Below, piece by piece: positions 48,730 to 59,700 of a DNA stretch of 64,000 nt. The DNA is taken from positions 7,006,001 through 7,070,000 of the forward strand of contig CM059621.1 in NCBI GenBank assembly GCA_030435675.1, read 5' to 3'. The notes under the pieces are model-generated. The model was given only the letters and a program-made list of their open reading frames with translations. It was not told the origin of the DNA and did not search any database. Position numbers and translations under genes: made by a program. Each line of letters starts with the position of its first letter. Position 1 is the first letter of the stretch. Origin of the DNA: Steinernema hermaphroditum. Lineage: Eukaryota; Nematoda; Chromadorea; Rhabditida; Steinernematidae.

Positions 48730-50405
48730 ATACCATAAGATACCCATAAGAAACAGCTTCGAGACCGCGACGGAATTCTTTGTTCGACGACGACGCATCT
48801 CCGCCGGATTGTGCAGGAGTTTTACGAAGACCTCTACGCCTCCAGCGTGCACGTCGAGCGAGAGACCCAGCCGGAAACCGAAGAATGCCTGGAATTCCTC
48901 GAATCCGAAGTTGAAGAAGCTCTACGGAAGATGAAGACTGGAAGAAGTCCTGGAATTGACAAGGTTACGGTGGAGATGCTCAAGCTAGGCAAGAGTACCT
49001 TCCTTCGCCCTCTGACCGCAATGTTCAATCGATGCCTGCGACTCTGCGAAGCGCCCGAGAAGCTGGCTGACTCGTCAACGGTGTTGCTGTTCAAGAAGGG
49101 AGATCCGTTTCTTGTCAAGAACTACCGCCCGATCTCCCTGCTCTCCGTAATCTACAAGTTGTTGACGAAAGTCATCACAGCACGGATTGAGCTTACCTTG
49201 GACAGCGCACAAACTCCAGAACAAGCAGGATTCCGGAAGAATTACTCGACGGTCGACCATCTGCAAGCAATCAATCAGCTACTAGAGAAGACCAGAGAGT
49301 ACCGGATGCCAGTCTTCATCGCTTTCATTGATTACGAGAAAGCCTTCGACTCTGTTGAAGCAAACGCAGTTTGGAACGCCGTACAGCGACAAGGAGTGCC
49401 GATGCCGATCATCAATTTGCTGCAGAAGCTCTACGATGAAGCCGCGTCCCACGTCACGATCGAAGAAAAACGCGTTCCGATCGAAATCCGACGAGGTGTG
49501 CGCCAAGGCGACTGCATAAGTCCGAAGTTATTCACAGCGGTGCTCGAAGAAATATTCCGAGAACTGGAATGGGAAGACTACGGATTAAGCGTCAACGGCA
49601 GACAGCTAACAAACCTCCGATTCGCTGACGATGTTGTTCTGATAGCGAAGACAGAAGAAGAACTCCAAAAGATGATCGAAGAATTGAACGAAGTGTCACT
49701 CAGAAGCGGGCTGAAGATGAACAAGGCGAAGACGAAGATCCTAGCCACAGATGAAACGACGATCCGCCTAAATGGAGAAGAAATAGAACAAGTAGAAGCG
49801 TTCGTTTACCTCGGGCAAGAAGTGCGAATAGCGAGAAACCACGCGAAAGAAGTCGGCCGTCGAATTCGTTGCGGATGGAGCGTATTCCGAAGATACCAAG
49901 AGTTCCTTACGTCGAAGACGGTGCAGATGCGATGGAAACGACGCCTGCACGACCAGTGCATCCTCCCGGCGATGCTGTATGGCTGCGAGACATGGGCGCT
50001 AACACAGACAGCGCAGCGGAAGTTAGCAGCCGGCCAGCGACGGATGGAACGCAGGGTTGTCGGTGTGAGACTCCTCGACAAGAAGAGCAACGACTGGTTG
50101 CGAGGAGTTACGAAGTTCACCGACGTCGTGGAAGCCGCGAAGAAGCGCAAATGGAACTACGCTTGGAAGCTCGCCAACGAAGCTTCCGGAAAATGGTCGC
50201 GCCAATTGGAAGAATGGCGTCCGCCAGTGACGAGACCACTCGGAAGACCACGAACAAGATGGCGTGATGACTTCGCGAAGAAGCTCGGCACAGCAAGATG
50301 GCAGCAGCGCGCCCGAGAAGAATCGCATCAAGAGTGGGCAAATAATGGGGTGTGACACATTGTATCAATGTAGATTTCACAAAATAAACTTGAAAAAAAA
50401 AAAAA
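48730..50405 (+). mobile_element. 5'-truncated RTE-type LINE retrotransposon
   Basis: 1676 bp flanked by an 11-bp direct repeat ATAAGGAAATT (48719-48729 and 50406-50416) and ending in a run of A (50392-50406). It retains only the reverse-transcriptase part; the apurinic endonuclease domain of RTE elements is absent, as expected from aborted target-primed reverse transcription. It inserted about 120 bp beyond the MULE's right end. Confidence 0.88.
48811..50355 (+). CDS. RTE-clade reverse transcriptase (partial)
   Basis: 514 codons in one uninterrupted frame. Motifs: KNYRPISLLSVIYKLLTKVI, EQAGFRKNYSTVDHL, FIDYEKAFDSVE (motif A, Asp), RRGVRQGDCISPKLFTAVLE, and LRFADDVVLIA (motif C, FADD). The C-terminal part (LYGCETWALT, GRPRTRWRDDF) is typical of RTE. 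The N-terminal Met at 48811 is arbitrary, since the frame is truncated on the 5' side. The open frame suggests a recent insertion. Confidence 0.92.
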   Translation: MQEFYEDLYASSVHVERETQPETEECLEFLESEVEEALRKMKTGRSPGIDKVTVEMLKLGKSTFLRPLTAMFNRCLRLCEAPEKLADSSTVLLFKKGDPFLVKNYRPISLLSVIYKLLTKVITARIELTLDSAQTPEQAGFRKNYSTVDHLQAINQLLEKTREYRMPVFIAFIDYEKAFDSVEANAVWNAVQRQGVPMPIINLLQKLYDEAASHVTIEEKRVPIEIRRGVRQGDCISPKLFTAVLEEIFRELEWEDYGLSVNGRQLTNLRFADDVVLIAKTEEELQKMIEELNEVSLRSGLKMNKAKTKILATDETTIRLNGEEIEQVEAFVYLGQEVRIARNHAKEVGRRIRCGWSVFRRYQEFLTSKTVQMRWKRRLHDQCILPAMLYGCETWALTQTAQRKLAAGQRRMERRVVGVRLLDKKSNDWLRGVTKFTDVVEAAKKRKWNYAWKLANEASGKWSRQLEEWRPPVTRPLGRPRTRWRDDFAKKLGTARWQQRAREESHQEWANNGV

Positions 50406-50416
50406 ATAAGGAAATT

Positions 50417-53400
50417 TATCGTGCAGATCCGGCCAAACGTTGGCACACAAGAACACGACAACTGACAAATAAACTACTACATGACAGGAGCGTCAAAAAA
50501 TGAACGCAAATTCTCATATACAAAGCTATCAATATGTAAGTCTTAGCTTATATTAGCCCATATACAAAAAATGAATACGGGGCCAGCTTTGCTAGACGGC
50601 ACCTTTAAATACCTAGGGTGTTTGCCGAAGTCTATGTGAAGAGCACTCACGGACGCCGTCAACAGAACAAGCGGTCACTGTAATTGTCGGCCACTTAAAA
50701 ATACCGAAATGTTGAGGATAAATTCGGGACAAGATGTGAAATGTTTGTGGTTATGAGTCGTTTACTCCAGGGCAAAATCCGAAGTTTTGAATCGGTCGTC
50801 ATGACTTCATAAATCAGAGGGTATCACTTGTTAGAATTCGCTCTTCGGAGCCAGGAATGGCTGTCGATTTTGTTCCAAATAATTTTTATTCATAGTGTGA
50901 TTATGAAACCGTCTTGTTCTGGGTACTTTTAATAGATGCGTCGCGATTATGCTATCTAAACTCCATCCTCTTCCTCTCCTAAAAAGACATAGACTCATTA
51001 GATTCATTATGCTTTCCCCCAACTTCCCCTCCGAATCCACTCACCGTCGACGACCGTTTCCCACAACGCTCCCCCACCCCACGTTGTTTACGTATCGCCT
51101 GTCAGTCCATGCCTGCGCTGTCACTCCCCACGCGCGTCCACTCGTCCGCTCGCTTCTCGGATATCGCCTTTTGCATAATAAGTGACCTCGCTGGCGGTAA
51201 TTGCGGGTGGCCCCAATCGATCCGTGTGGTCCGCCCCTCCGTTGTTGCCAAACGTACATATTTGAGAGGATTAGGTCTGCTTGGATGCAACTCGACAGGT
51301 GTCCTCCCACTCTCAAATCGCCCCTTTTATGACTGCGATTCAGAAGCGTTTAATTTGGCGCGTCCTCAAGCAGCCAGATGGATGACGAACGACGCGTCCA
51401 ATTCAGCTGACCGTCCGCTGATGACCACACACGTCGACGGACAGACGAGTCCGTAAACAATGATCGATGGAAACTGATTGGATTTCGGCCGTGTCGTCCA
51501 TCTTCCGCGCGATTCGCTATTGTGCGCGGCGGCTGGGGACAAATCGTTGCGCAAATTATGCAAATATTGGCGTTTGAGGGGATCGCCGGGGAACGGGACA
51601 CAATCCAGAAGGCGCACATGGAATGTACTTTGATTACTTGGGGCTCTTATTTGGGGTTTGAGGGGAGGGTCAACTTGCCGCTTTTTGAGGCCATTTTAAA
51701 GGGAATTATTCATACGGGGTTTATACGTCTTTGTCTGCTAGAAACCGAAATATCTGTCTAGGCAGTGGTTTTTGTCCTTTTACGACACCTTTTATATCCA
51801 CCATTGAATCATTGAATCAGTAAACAAGCATCGATGGGAACTGATTGGATTTTTTTTATTTTTTGTCGACCCTGTATAAATAATAAATGGCCTTTGAAAC
51901 GCAAAACAATAAAAAATATGAAAAAAAATCAAATAGAAAATAAGATTATATTTATTTTTTCTTTTATATTTTGTGCGTATAGTGTCCGTTATATACATAT
52001 TTTTTGCGTTTCAAATGTCATTTTAATGGGAATTATTTTTACAGAATGTCAAAGAGGAAAATCCAGTCCCACACACCATGTTGTTAAGCAGCTAAAAAAT
52101 GGTTTTAATTTTTTATTGATCGAATTGCTTAAAAAACGCACCAAAAATTATGTGGTCTATTTATTTGACATTTAATGTATGCTTACTATGTTTATGGCAG
52201 CCTTCTCGATTGCAAAAAGTTTCTTTTTTTTTCTTTTCCATTTTTCCGCTTGTAATCGCGCTCCCCATCTCGTTCCATGTATCTTCTCAACTCCTTGTCC
52301 ATCTTCATTTCCTAATCGCCTCCAACACGCGCCCCTTTTTTCGGGTCGATTACACTTTGCAATTATGAAAACTCGTCTTGCGCCCTTATCGCCGTCGGCA
52401 TCGTTCCGAGACCTCGATAATTCGCCTAAGAGTGCGCCGTAAACTCGTCGTCACCTTTGAAGCCGTCGCTGGATGGCCCGTCGGATCGCTTTGGGACCAG
52501 ATGGCTGCAGGGTCGCGCGCACGCCTAATTACGGCGCGCCGAACTGTCAGCCGAGATGATTGGAACCGGCGGGTGACGCGCCGATTATCGACGGCGCCGT
52601 CTCCCCGTGTTTATTGTTTCCGTCGGTGACCGTCGGTGGGCGCCGGATATCGTAATATATCGTAATCGCTGTTTTGTTTTGTATGGATTTAGTATGTAGG
52701 AACTGAACAGTTTCCATTGTAATTTCTTTGGTTTTGGATAAGGGAGTTGTTCAACCCAAATGACCCTGGATCTGCTTGGGTCCGTTATGTGCACCCCTAT
52801 GTGCATTCATTAAGTACTGTATGGACCCAATATTTAGAAGCAAATCGATTGGAATATCTTCTCTAGATTAGCTTGGCTCTATCTCAAGTGATTCGAAATC
52901 GAGATGCCTTTATTCTCTTTTTGGGAGTAGATTCCAAAATCACTGTTTACAGGCAGGATGCATAGTACTTGTAAGAGGTAGAACTAACTGGGAAGAAGAG
53001 GGGAGCATTTTTATTTTGCCTTAAAAGAACTGAAAAAAAAACGAGAATATGTGATGAGTATGAAATGTGCCATAATAAGCATTGGGGACCATACTACTTT
53101 TTTACTTTCACTACTATGGTGCAACCCTGAGAAGATGTCTCGACTTCTTCAAATGCCCCAATATCCCAATAGCCATTGTCCGCTTGATTGACAGTCATGT
53201 AATCAGAAATCCGTCAATGTGGCTGACACGAAATGCAGCATGTGTCTCGTTTTGGGAAGCAGAGAATATGACATTGAGCTGACCTTCTTCCCTTCGTGTA
53301 AAACACGGGTGAGAACAAACATGGCGTTGTGGTAACCTTGGCTGTGGCGATGTCATTCGCCTCATACCAACGGTTCATGTCGGCGAGTAGATCATAGTTT

Positions 53401-56393
53401 GGTACTGCTTTACTTCTTGAGGATAACTAATCCACTTAATGAATTTTGTACGTTCTTATTTTCAGTGAACACGACATCATTTTTTTGCGCTTTTGGTCAA
53501 CTTCTGACACGACTGACTCGTTCCGACATGCGTTTATGCTATTTCGTTTATACGGTACTTGTCTACTTCGAGGTCCCACCGATGGCGACCCGATCCGAGT
53601 CGATGCAAACTCTCTAATTTGCAGGGAAAATTTGTTTTACGCGATAACATCAGGCGGCGACATGTCCTTTCCTCCGTTAGGCGGTGTCTTCGCCTATTCG
53701 ATCGTCGTTTCTTGGAAACCTAATTTGCAGAAAGGTGTAAAAATAGAAAAAGGCGGCGATGTCTGATCCACTGTGGATCGGTATCCATTGTTCCGGTCAC
53801 CTATCAGGCCCTAAGAGGTGTAATTTACCCCATGACTCGTTAGGCGCTATTATTTATTTGGACCGTGTTGCTATGGATGGTCATCGGTGAGTCTCGTTAG
53901 GCGCCACTATCAAAGACTAAAGACATACTTTACCTGCCTTAAGGCAAAAAATAAAGGGAGAGGGCCAAAAAGTGAAGAGGATAGGATCTCCTCTCACTGT
54001 TGTTCTAGACCTGTTCTTCTTTTTATCTTCGACTCTTCTAGGGTGATGGGATTTCGAACCCAAAAAGTTTGGCTTCAATGGCCCACCCTGCGTTTTTCGC
54101 ATATCTCCTCTGGATTCAGCCAAATCTGTCACAAAACAAAACCCTCGAATCGTCCATAATATTGACATCGGCGCGCCCTGTTTGTTCTCCTCTCCAAAGC
54201 GGTACTCACCTTCTTGTCCGCGTCGTGTTTTGCGACAAAACGCGTCGCGTGGGAACGACCTTCGACGACCAGAAGTCGTCCTCTTCGCACTCCATAATTT
54301 CGGCGACAATCACATTGCTTGTTTTTCGCCGATTCTTAAATTCTGTAACATTTGCAGAGAGTGTGCGAGTGACCCAGGCTCCCGCCTCGATAGAACCTAT
54401 CATGGAACCGATGTTGGTCTCGGAACGACACAAAGCGTTGTAAGAATAAGTGAAGAAGGCAGTTTCTCGAACAATCAAGAAGGTACGGTAAGCATCCAGT
54501 AGGTGTGTAAAGGCTCCCATAAATCGCTGTGCACTATATAGAACAAAGCCATTGGCGAGAGCGGAAACTGTCGTATTTGACATTCAGATTGATGTGGCCG
54601 TGTCCATGGTTACTTCTCGTCCAGAGGCCCTGTTTTTAGCGCTTCGAGGGGATCCCTTTCTTCTGCATCGTACTCTCAATCCTGATCGTTTCAGGTCCAC
54701 TTCCCGGTCAGTCCCTCCCGGCGGAACCTCGAGAATCTCAGCTATTCAAACTCGGCCACCAGATCTGCCTCCGACTCCGCAGATCGCCGCGCAATCGAAT
54801 TTGAATTGATTCCTCGTTCCCCTCGGGACCCTCTCCGAAATGGCGCACAAATGCAAAAGTGAGTGAACTCTAGGCACAAAAAGCGATTTCGTGCCCTCCT
54901 AATCGTCGGTCCAACTTTCACTCCAATTCAATTTTTGAGTCGGCTGCCCGATCTCGGCACCATCGGCCCCTCGGGAGAGATAATTTAATGGCCGAACGCG
55001 GCTGATTTTTTGTGTCCCCCCGCTTCGTCGTCCCAATTTAAGCGCCATCGATCACCGCCGCGGCCCCGTCCTCTACCGTAATCGGCGTGGACATCTGCCG
55101 CACCAGGAGACTCCTCGGCGCCAGCGGTATTAATACCAAATCGGTCGACAAAGTGCGATTTATGAGCGGACGCCCTGAGGACATAAGACGCCAGGGGGAG
55201 GGAAGGCGCTGATTGAGAGGTGGTTAGGGCTGAGCGGCTGAGTGGGCTCGGCCGAGCCACTCTTGTTTTCTTTGTTTTCGCTGGGGGTTCGTTAAGGATT
55301 CTGTTTCTTCGGCTCGTCAGAGTTGAAGGGCGCTGGGTTCCGATTTCAGCGTTTCTAGAAAAAGAGACTTTTGCGGCAGACTTTTGGGACAAAAATCTCT
55401 GCAGGTCAGCTGTCTAACTCAGCCTTACTCGATCACTTTTGAAAAATCGAACGATCGCATTTCAATTCATTAAAGAGTTGAAGATCTACTAACAATAAGC
55501 TATGATATCTATGTTCCTTAGTGTCTCAATTCAGCCTCAGACTCTGATTCTTGAGTATCTATGTCTACCCCTTTGAAGATCAATGTCTGCTTACTCTATA
55601 GGTCTGAACTCTCCGTTTTTTTCCTATGTTCAATGCTCAATGCTTTCATGCTTTGTGCCAGGTAGACAGTCTGATCTGAACATGATGTCTAAAACTGACC
55701 CTGGCTACGTCTACACTTCAATCTTGATCGATAACTTTTGAAAATTTGAGTCAATATGCTCAGATTTATAAGTTCCAGCAAACCCGTCTAAAAACTCAAA
55801 TTGAACCTGTTCACCATATAGGCCACAATCCATTTCTCTATCAAAATCCATTTCTGCGTTGAAATGTTCCGAGTGCCCTTTATCTTTGTTTCTGCCATAA
55901 GTGCAGGGTTGCTCATATCCGTAAAATTTCGCATTTTGCATTATAAGAGAGGTCGAATGTGGCCGAAAAATTAATTGTCGGTTTGCTTCTTGTTTCTGAG
56001 AACATCTCAGCTACACAGTGAAGACAAGCTGCAGCCTCCGAGGAGTGAACTTTAGTTTTTAGAACTCTCCAATGTACTATGAGAAGAAAACTTCAGGATC
56101 ATGTTTCCTATATGAGTGAGAGAGGAGCTCAAGAACGTATTTAGTTTCAGTAATCTTCGAAATTCGTTCTTCATCCGTGCATGAAGAGTTTGTCTTTCTT
56201 TCAGAAAATCGCTCCTCCTTTATTCCGCAGCTTTTATCCCAGTCTGTTGATCTAGACGTATAGTGTTTTAAAATCGGCCGATCTCAGACAATTTCGAGCG
56301 AATCAATGCGACAGTCTCAAATGAGACCTATGCAGGCTGTTTGCCTTCTCTACGTGTCTGCCAAGTGCATGTCTTATTGGTATTGTGTACAGG
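50417..56393. other. Gene desert, left part
   Basis: No convincing gene over 6 kb. It contains GC-rich islands with TAATTA/TAATC motifs (about 51100-51560, 52380-52640, 54960-55140), a T/A-rich block (51840-52260), and a few protein-like open stretches reported separately (53466-53766 plus strand, 54208-54583 minus strand, 55711-55941 minus strand). Confidence 0.45.
54208..54583 (-). CDS. Putative first exon, unrecognised protein
   Basis: Open from an ATG (MSNTTVSALANGFVLYSAQR) for 125 codons and closed by a perfect donor AAG/GTGAGT. The composition is protein-like, with a mixed hydrophobic and aromatic first half (GAFTHLLDAYRTFLIV) and an acidic CEEDDFW segment. No next exon with matching phase was secured, and no family is recognised. 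It could be part of a real gene extending toward 53900 or chance. Confidence 0.25.
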
Positions 56394-56720
56394 GTTGCTG
56401 AGACATTTGAGTCCTAAACAATTGAGTCCCAGACATTTGAGTCCCGGACATTTGAGTCCCAGACATATGAGTCCCGGGCACAGAGTTCCGACGAAACGGT
56501 AACATTTTCAAACGGCAGAAATGTCAAACGTGAATTACGAAGTATCAAATTGGCGAGCAAATAAGAAGAAGTTAATTCAAACTCAAACGTCTCGTCGGAG
56601 CTCTGTGTCCGGAACTCAAATGTCCGGGACTCGAATGTCCGGGACTCAATTGTCTGGGACTCAAGAGCCGGACTCGAATATCTGGGACTCAAATGTCCGG
56701 GACTCAAATGTCTCAACAAC
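56394..56720. mobile_element. Non-autonomous MULE-like element with tandem-repeat termini
   Basis: 327 bp bounded by a perfect 9-bp direct repeat GTGTACAGG (56385-56393 and 56721-56729). The ends are inverted: GTTGCTGAGACATTTGAGTC and, from the right, GTTGTTGAGACATTTGAGTC. Each end continues as an array of a 15-bp monomer GACATTTGAGTCCCG, about six units at the left (56402-56490) and eight at the right (56588-56713). The inner 100 bp carry no gene. Same architecture and TSD size as the autonomous MULE at 46340, but the monomer differs after the shared GACATTTG. Confidence 0.9.
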
Positions 56721-59700
56721 GTGTACAGGCTGGCCTAACATAGAGGAAGAAGGCCAAACCAGTCAATTTCCATCACTTTTATGGCTAAACCCCTTCGTCA
56801 TTTTATGCACAGTCCAATGCAAGCCCATTATCTCCTCACTTCCTTATTCGTCTCTTTTTCCAAACCTGCGTCCTCCGATGAACTCTTCTTCTGCTCGTCA
56901 TCGGCCGTCATTACACCACGGCCACATCGACTCCTCGTTTGCGCAATCGAAGGAACTCGGTCCGCGCTAATCAACGTATTGTGCATCCAAAACGGAGCCA
57001 ATTTCCGGCGGCCGCTGACCTCTTCGCCTTCATTAGCGATCGGATTCCGCTCCCGGAGGCCCTCTTGGCGCCGAATTCGGGGCGGGACCCGGCTCGAGAT
57101 TTCCGATTTCGAAGTTTCTTTGAAACGCTAGGAAGTGAAGTCCTCCGAAGGTCCCCTCTGTGGGGCGTCAATTGGGTTAGCGAATGAATATCGTCGCTGG
57201 AGGCATATTTCTTATATTTCGACGAGGCGATAATCGCATTTGTAGCCGGGCGCCTCTCGTTAGGCAGTGTTGCGCGTGTACGACGCGGGGAGGGCCGTGT
57301 GGAGATATTTCTGGGTGTTTAAGAGCTGCAAGGATAGGATAGTCTGTGGCCTGGTCCCTTCCTTCTTCTCGGAATTCACGTCATCATTTGAGTACTCCAC
57401 GTTCTCCATCGTTTTAATCATCACCGTCCCCGAGCGTCCTTTGTCCGTGCAGGCCTAATAACTCCCCGTCGGCCAATTCCACGGCTTCCGTCGGCGCTAT
57501 ACATTTCAATTTGTCACCTCGCGGACAATTCGCTTTTCGGTCACATTTGGTCGACTCATTATTTCACTTTCGCCGGCCGATTTTCCACAAAAACACCTGC
57601 CGAGTGCACACAAACGATGGCGAAAACATTTGGCGACGCCAATTAAATCCGCGCCGCTTTCGCGCTCTCCACCGCAAGTTGTTTGGGTGTTACGATTCAG
57701 AGCCGAAGGTGATCTGGAGAGGGAGAGGCTTTATGGCCGTAATGCTTCTTATCTTCCCATTCCTGACAGAATTTCAGTGAACCTCGTGATATTCCTACTC
57801 CCATTTCCCATACGATCAGAGTCTTCTGAGTATTTCCAAAAAAGTACAAACGTGCACTCCGTCCAATCCCACCATGGAACCTTAGTAGCCTCTGGGGTGC
57901 AATATTCGTTTTTGCATTTTCCATTTGGAAGCCGCCGCCACATGACTTATGTTGGCTTTCTATCAAATAGAATGTTTAAAGCGGAATCTTGATTAATGTC
58001 AATTCGATAAAAGTTCCGGCTTACACGCATCTCTAGGTGAACATTCGTTGTTCTCAATATTCCAAATGCTAAAGTGAAATAAGTGAAACTAAAACACTTA
58101 TCTGAATTTCCAAAATTTCGAATTCCTCTTCGCTAGTATATACGGTTATATTCCCTGTGCAAATCACGCGAAAATGACTGTCTGAACAGGTCTTTGCAGA
58201 CATACAGACAGTCTGCAAAGTCTCATCTGGAACTGTGCAAATCGATTGTGCTTTTGTGAAACTGTCTGAGATCGACTAGTCTGTCTACCCTTCCATATCT
58301 CGTCTATCAGAATCGGCGTCTACCTTTTCCTATAATTCCAGACAGTCTCTTTGATCAGTACGTCTACAGACCACCGTGGTCGTATTCAGACCGATTTGCA
58401 AGAGTACAAACGACTGGAACTGCCTCAAATAGACTTTTGTCTTGTCTCTGACCACTGAACCATCTTCATACATTCACCAGAAACACTTTCTCTTTGCAGA
58501 CAAAAGACTCTCAAATGCATTTCCAGAAAGTCGTCCAATTTCCGGTCACTTCTTGCTCTCCTACTTTTTCGGAGTTTGCAGTTGGTCCCAGCAGAGTCGT
58601 AAAGCATATTGCCCCGAGGAGAGTGACCCGAGGATGCGCGCACGCTGATTAATGCGTCCTGAGGCGAGAAGCGCGCGTTGCAACACTGGCGCCCATCGAT
58701 CGCCGAAGTGTGAAGCGTGTGCCGAACTTTACAACTAATTATGGGTCGAGGGGGGAGGGTGGAGGAGGATCTGTTTGTTTTGGCTTAGGATTACGCGACC
58801 CGAATCTGTTTTGGGAGAACAGGTCTTGTCTCCTGTTTTTGAGGGGATTACGGTAACTGTGGAATTGAGAAGCGGCCCCTTGGAAGTGCTTAGTTCGGCC
58901 AATTTCGTGGAATTTCTCTCAGACGCCCAACACTCCATCTAATCCTCACAATAATTGCCCTCTTCCGGTCTCGCCACGTAACCCGAGCGCATCCATCGCC
59001 CTAATCCCGGTCGCCTAATTGGTCATTTGTCGCGCCTCTCCCCTCTGTGAAGCTTACAAACAGAGAGATTAGCGCGGATTTGGCCTTGTTCCTCGTCTCG
59101 CATTACATTCGGAACGCGAGTGACCTTTCTCCTCGCAACAGTTACTGCCATTATATGATCGTCGCCGGGAATTCGGTCACCGGAGGACGGGGAGGTTGGC
59201 GCGTTTTGTTGTTTGCGCGGAATACAAAGTGGGATTTGCCATGAGCGTTTGGATTCTGGCGTATGGAAGTCCCTTTTTCGGAGCTAGCGGTTCTTTCTCC
59301 GATCTGGGGAACATCAAAGTAAAAGCTGTAGAATCTCTCAGCCCCCCCCCCCCTCCTCTTCCCGCACTCATAAAACCCGAATCGCTCGTCCAAGACCTTG
59401 AGGGAGTGCCGAGGATGAAACGATTAAAGGGCGTCGTCATGGTTAAACCCTAAAGATCGACGTTCTCTTGGTCATTCATTTCCAAGGTCTTTCAAAATTG
59501 AGCGATTTTTCCCTAAATTCCAGGAAGTTCTCGGAATCAAAACGCTTCTGTTCTTTTCACACGGAGTAGAATTCCGAATACCTTTTTACCTATGCTTCTG
59601 CATTACCGTATTCCCTCACTTTTTCGAAGAAACAGGAAGCCACAAAATCAACCAAAATTCTCACACCTAGTGACCTCTCCCAAACGACCCTCTTCGGGAA

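Noticed and set aside
53980..54070. tRNA B-box-like GGTTCGAAATCC on the minus strand with a GTGA...TCAC pairing
   Set aside because: The acceptor stem cannot be completed and the D-arm is poor; at most a degenerate tRNA-derived fragment.
55711..55941. 76-codon minus-strand frame with charged, protein-like composition
   Set aside because: Single short frame from an ATG, no splice partners, no family recognised; too weak to call a gene.
56414..56719. Frames with MSGTQ-like repeats
   Set aside because: They read through the tandem termini of the 327-bp non-autonomous element.
59342..59352. Run of C bases as a possible functional element
   Set aside because: An isolated homopolymer without context; likely slippage or an assembly-prone site.
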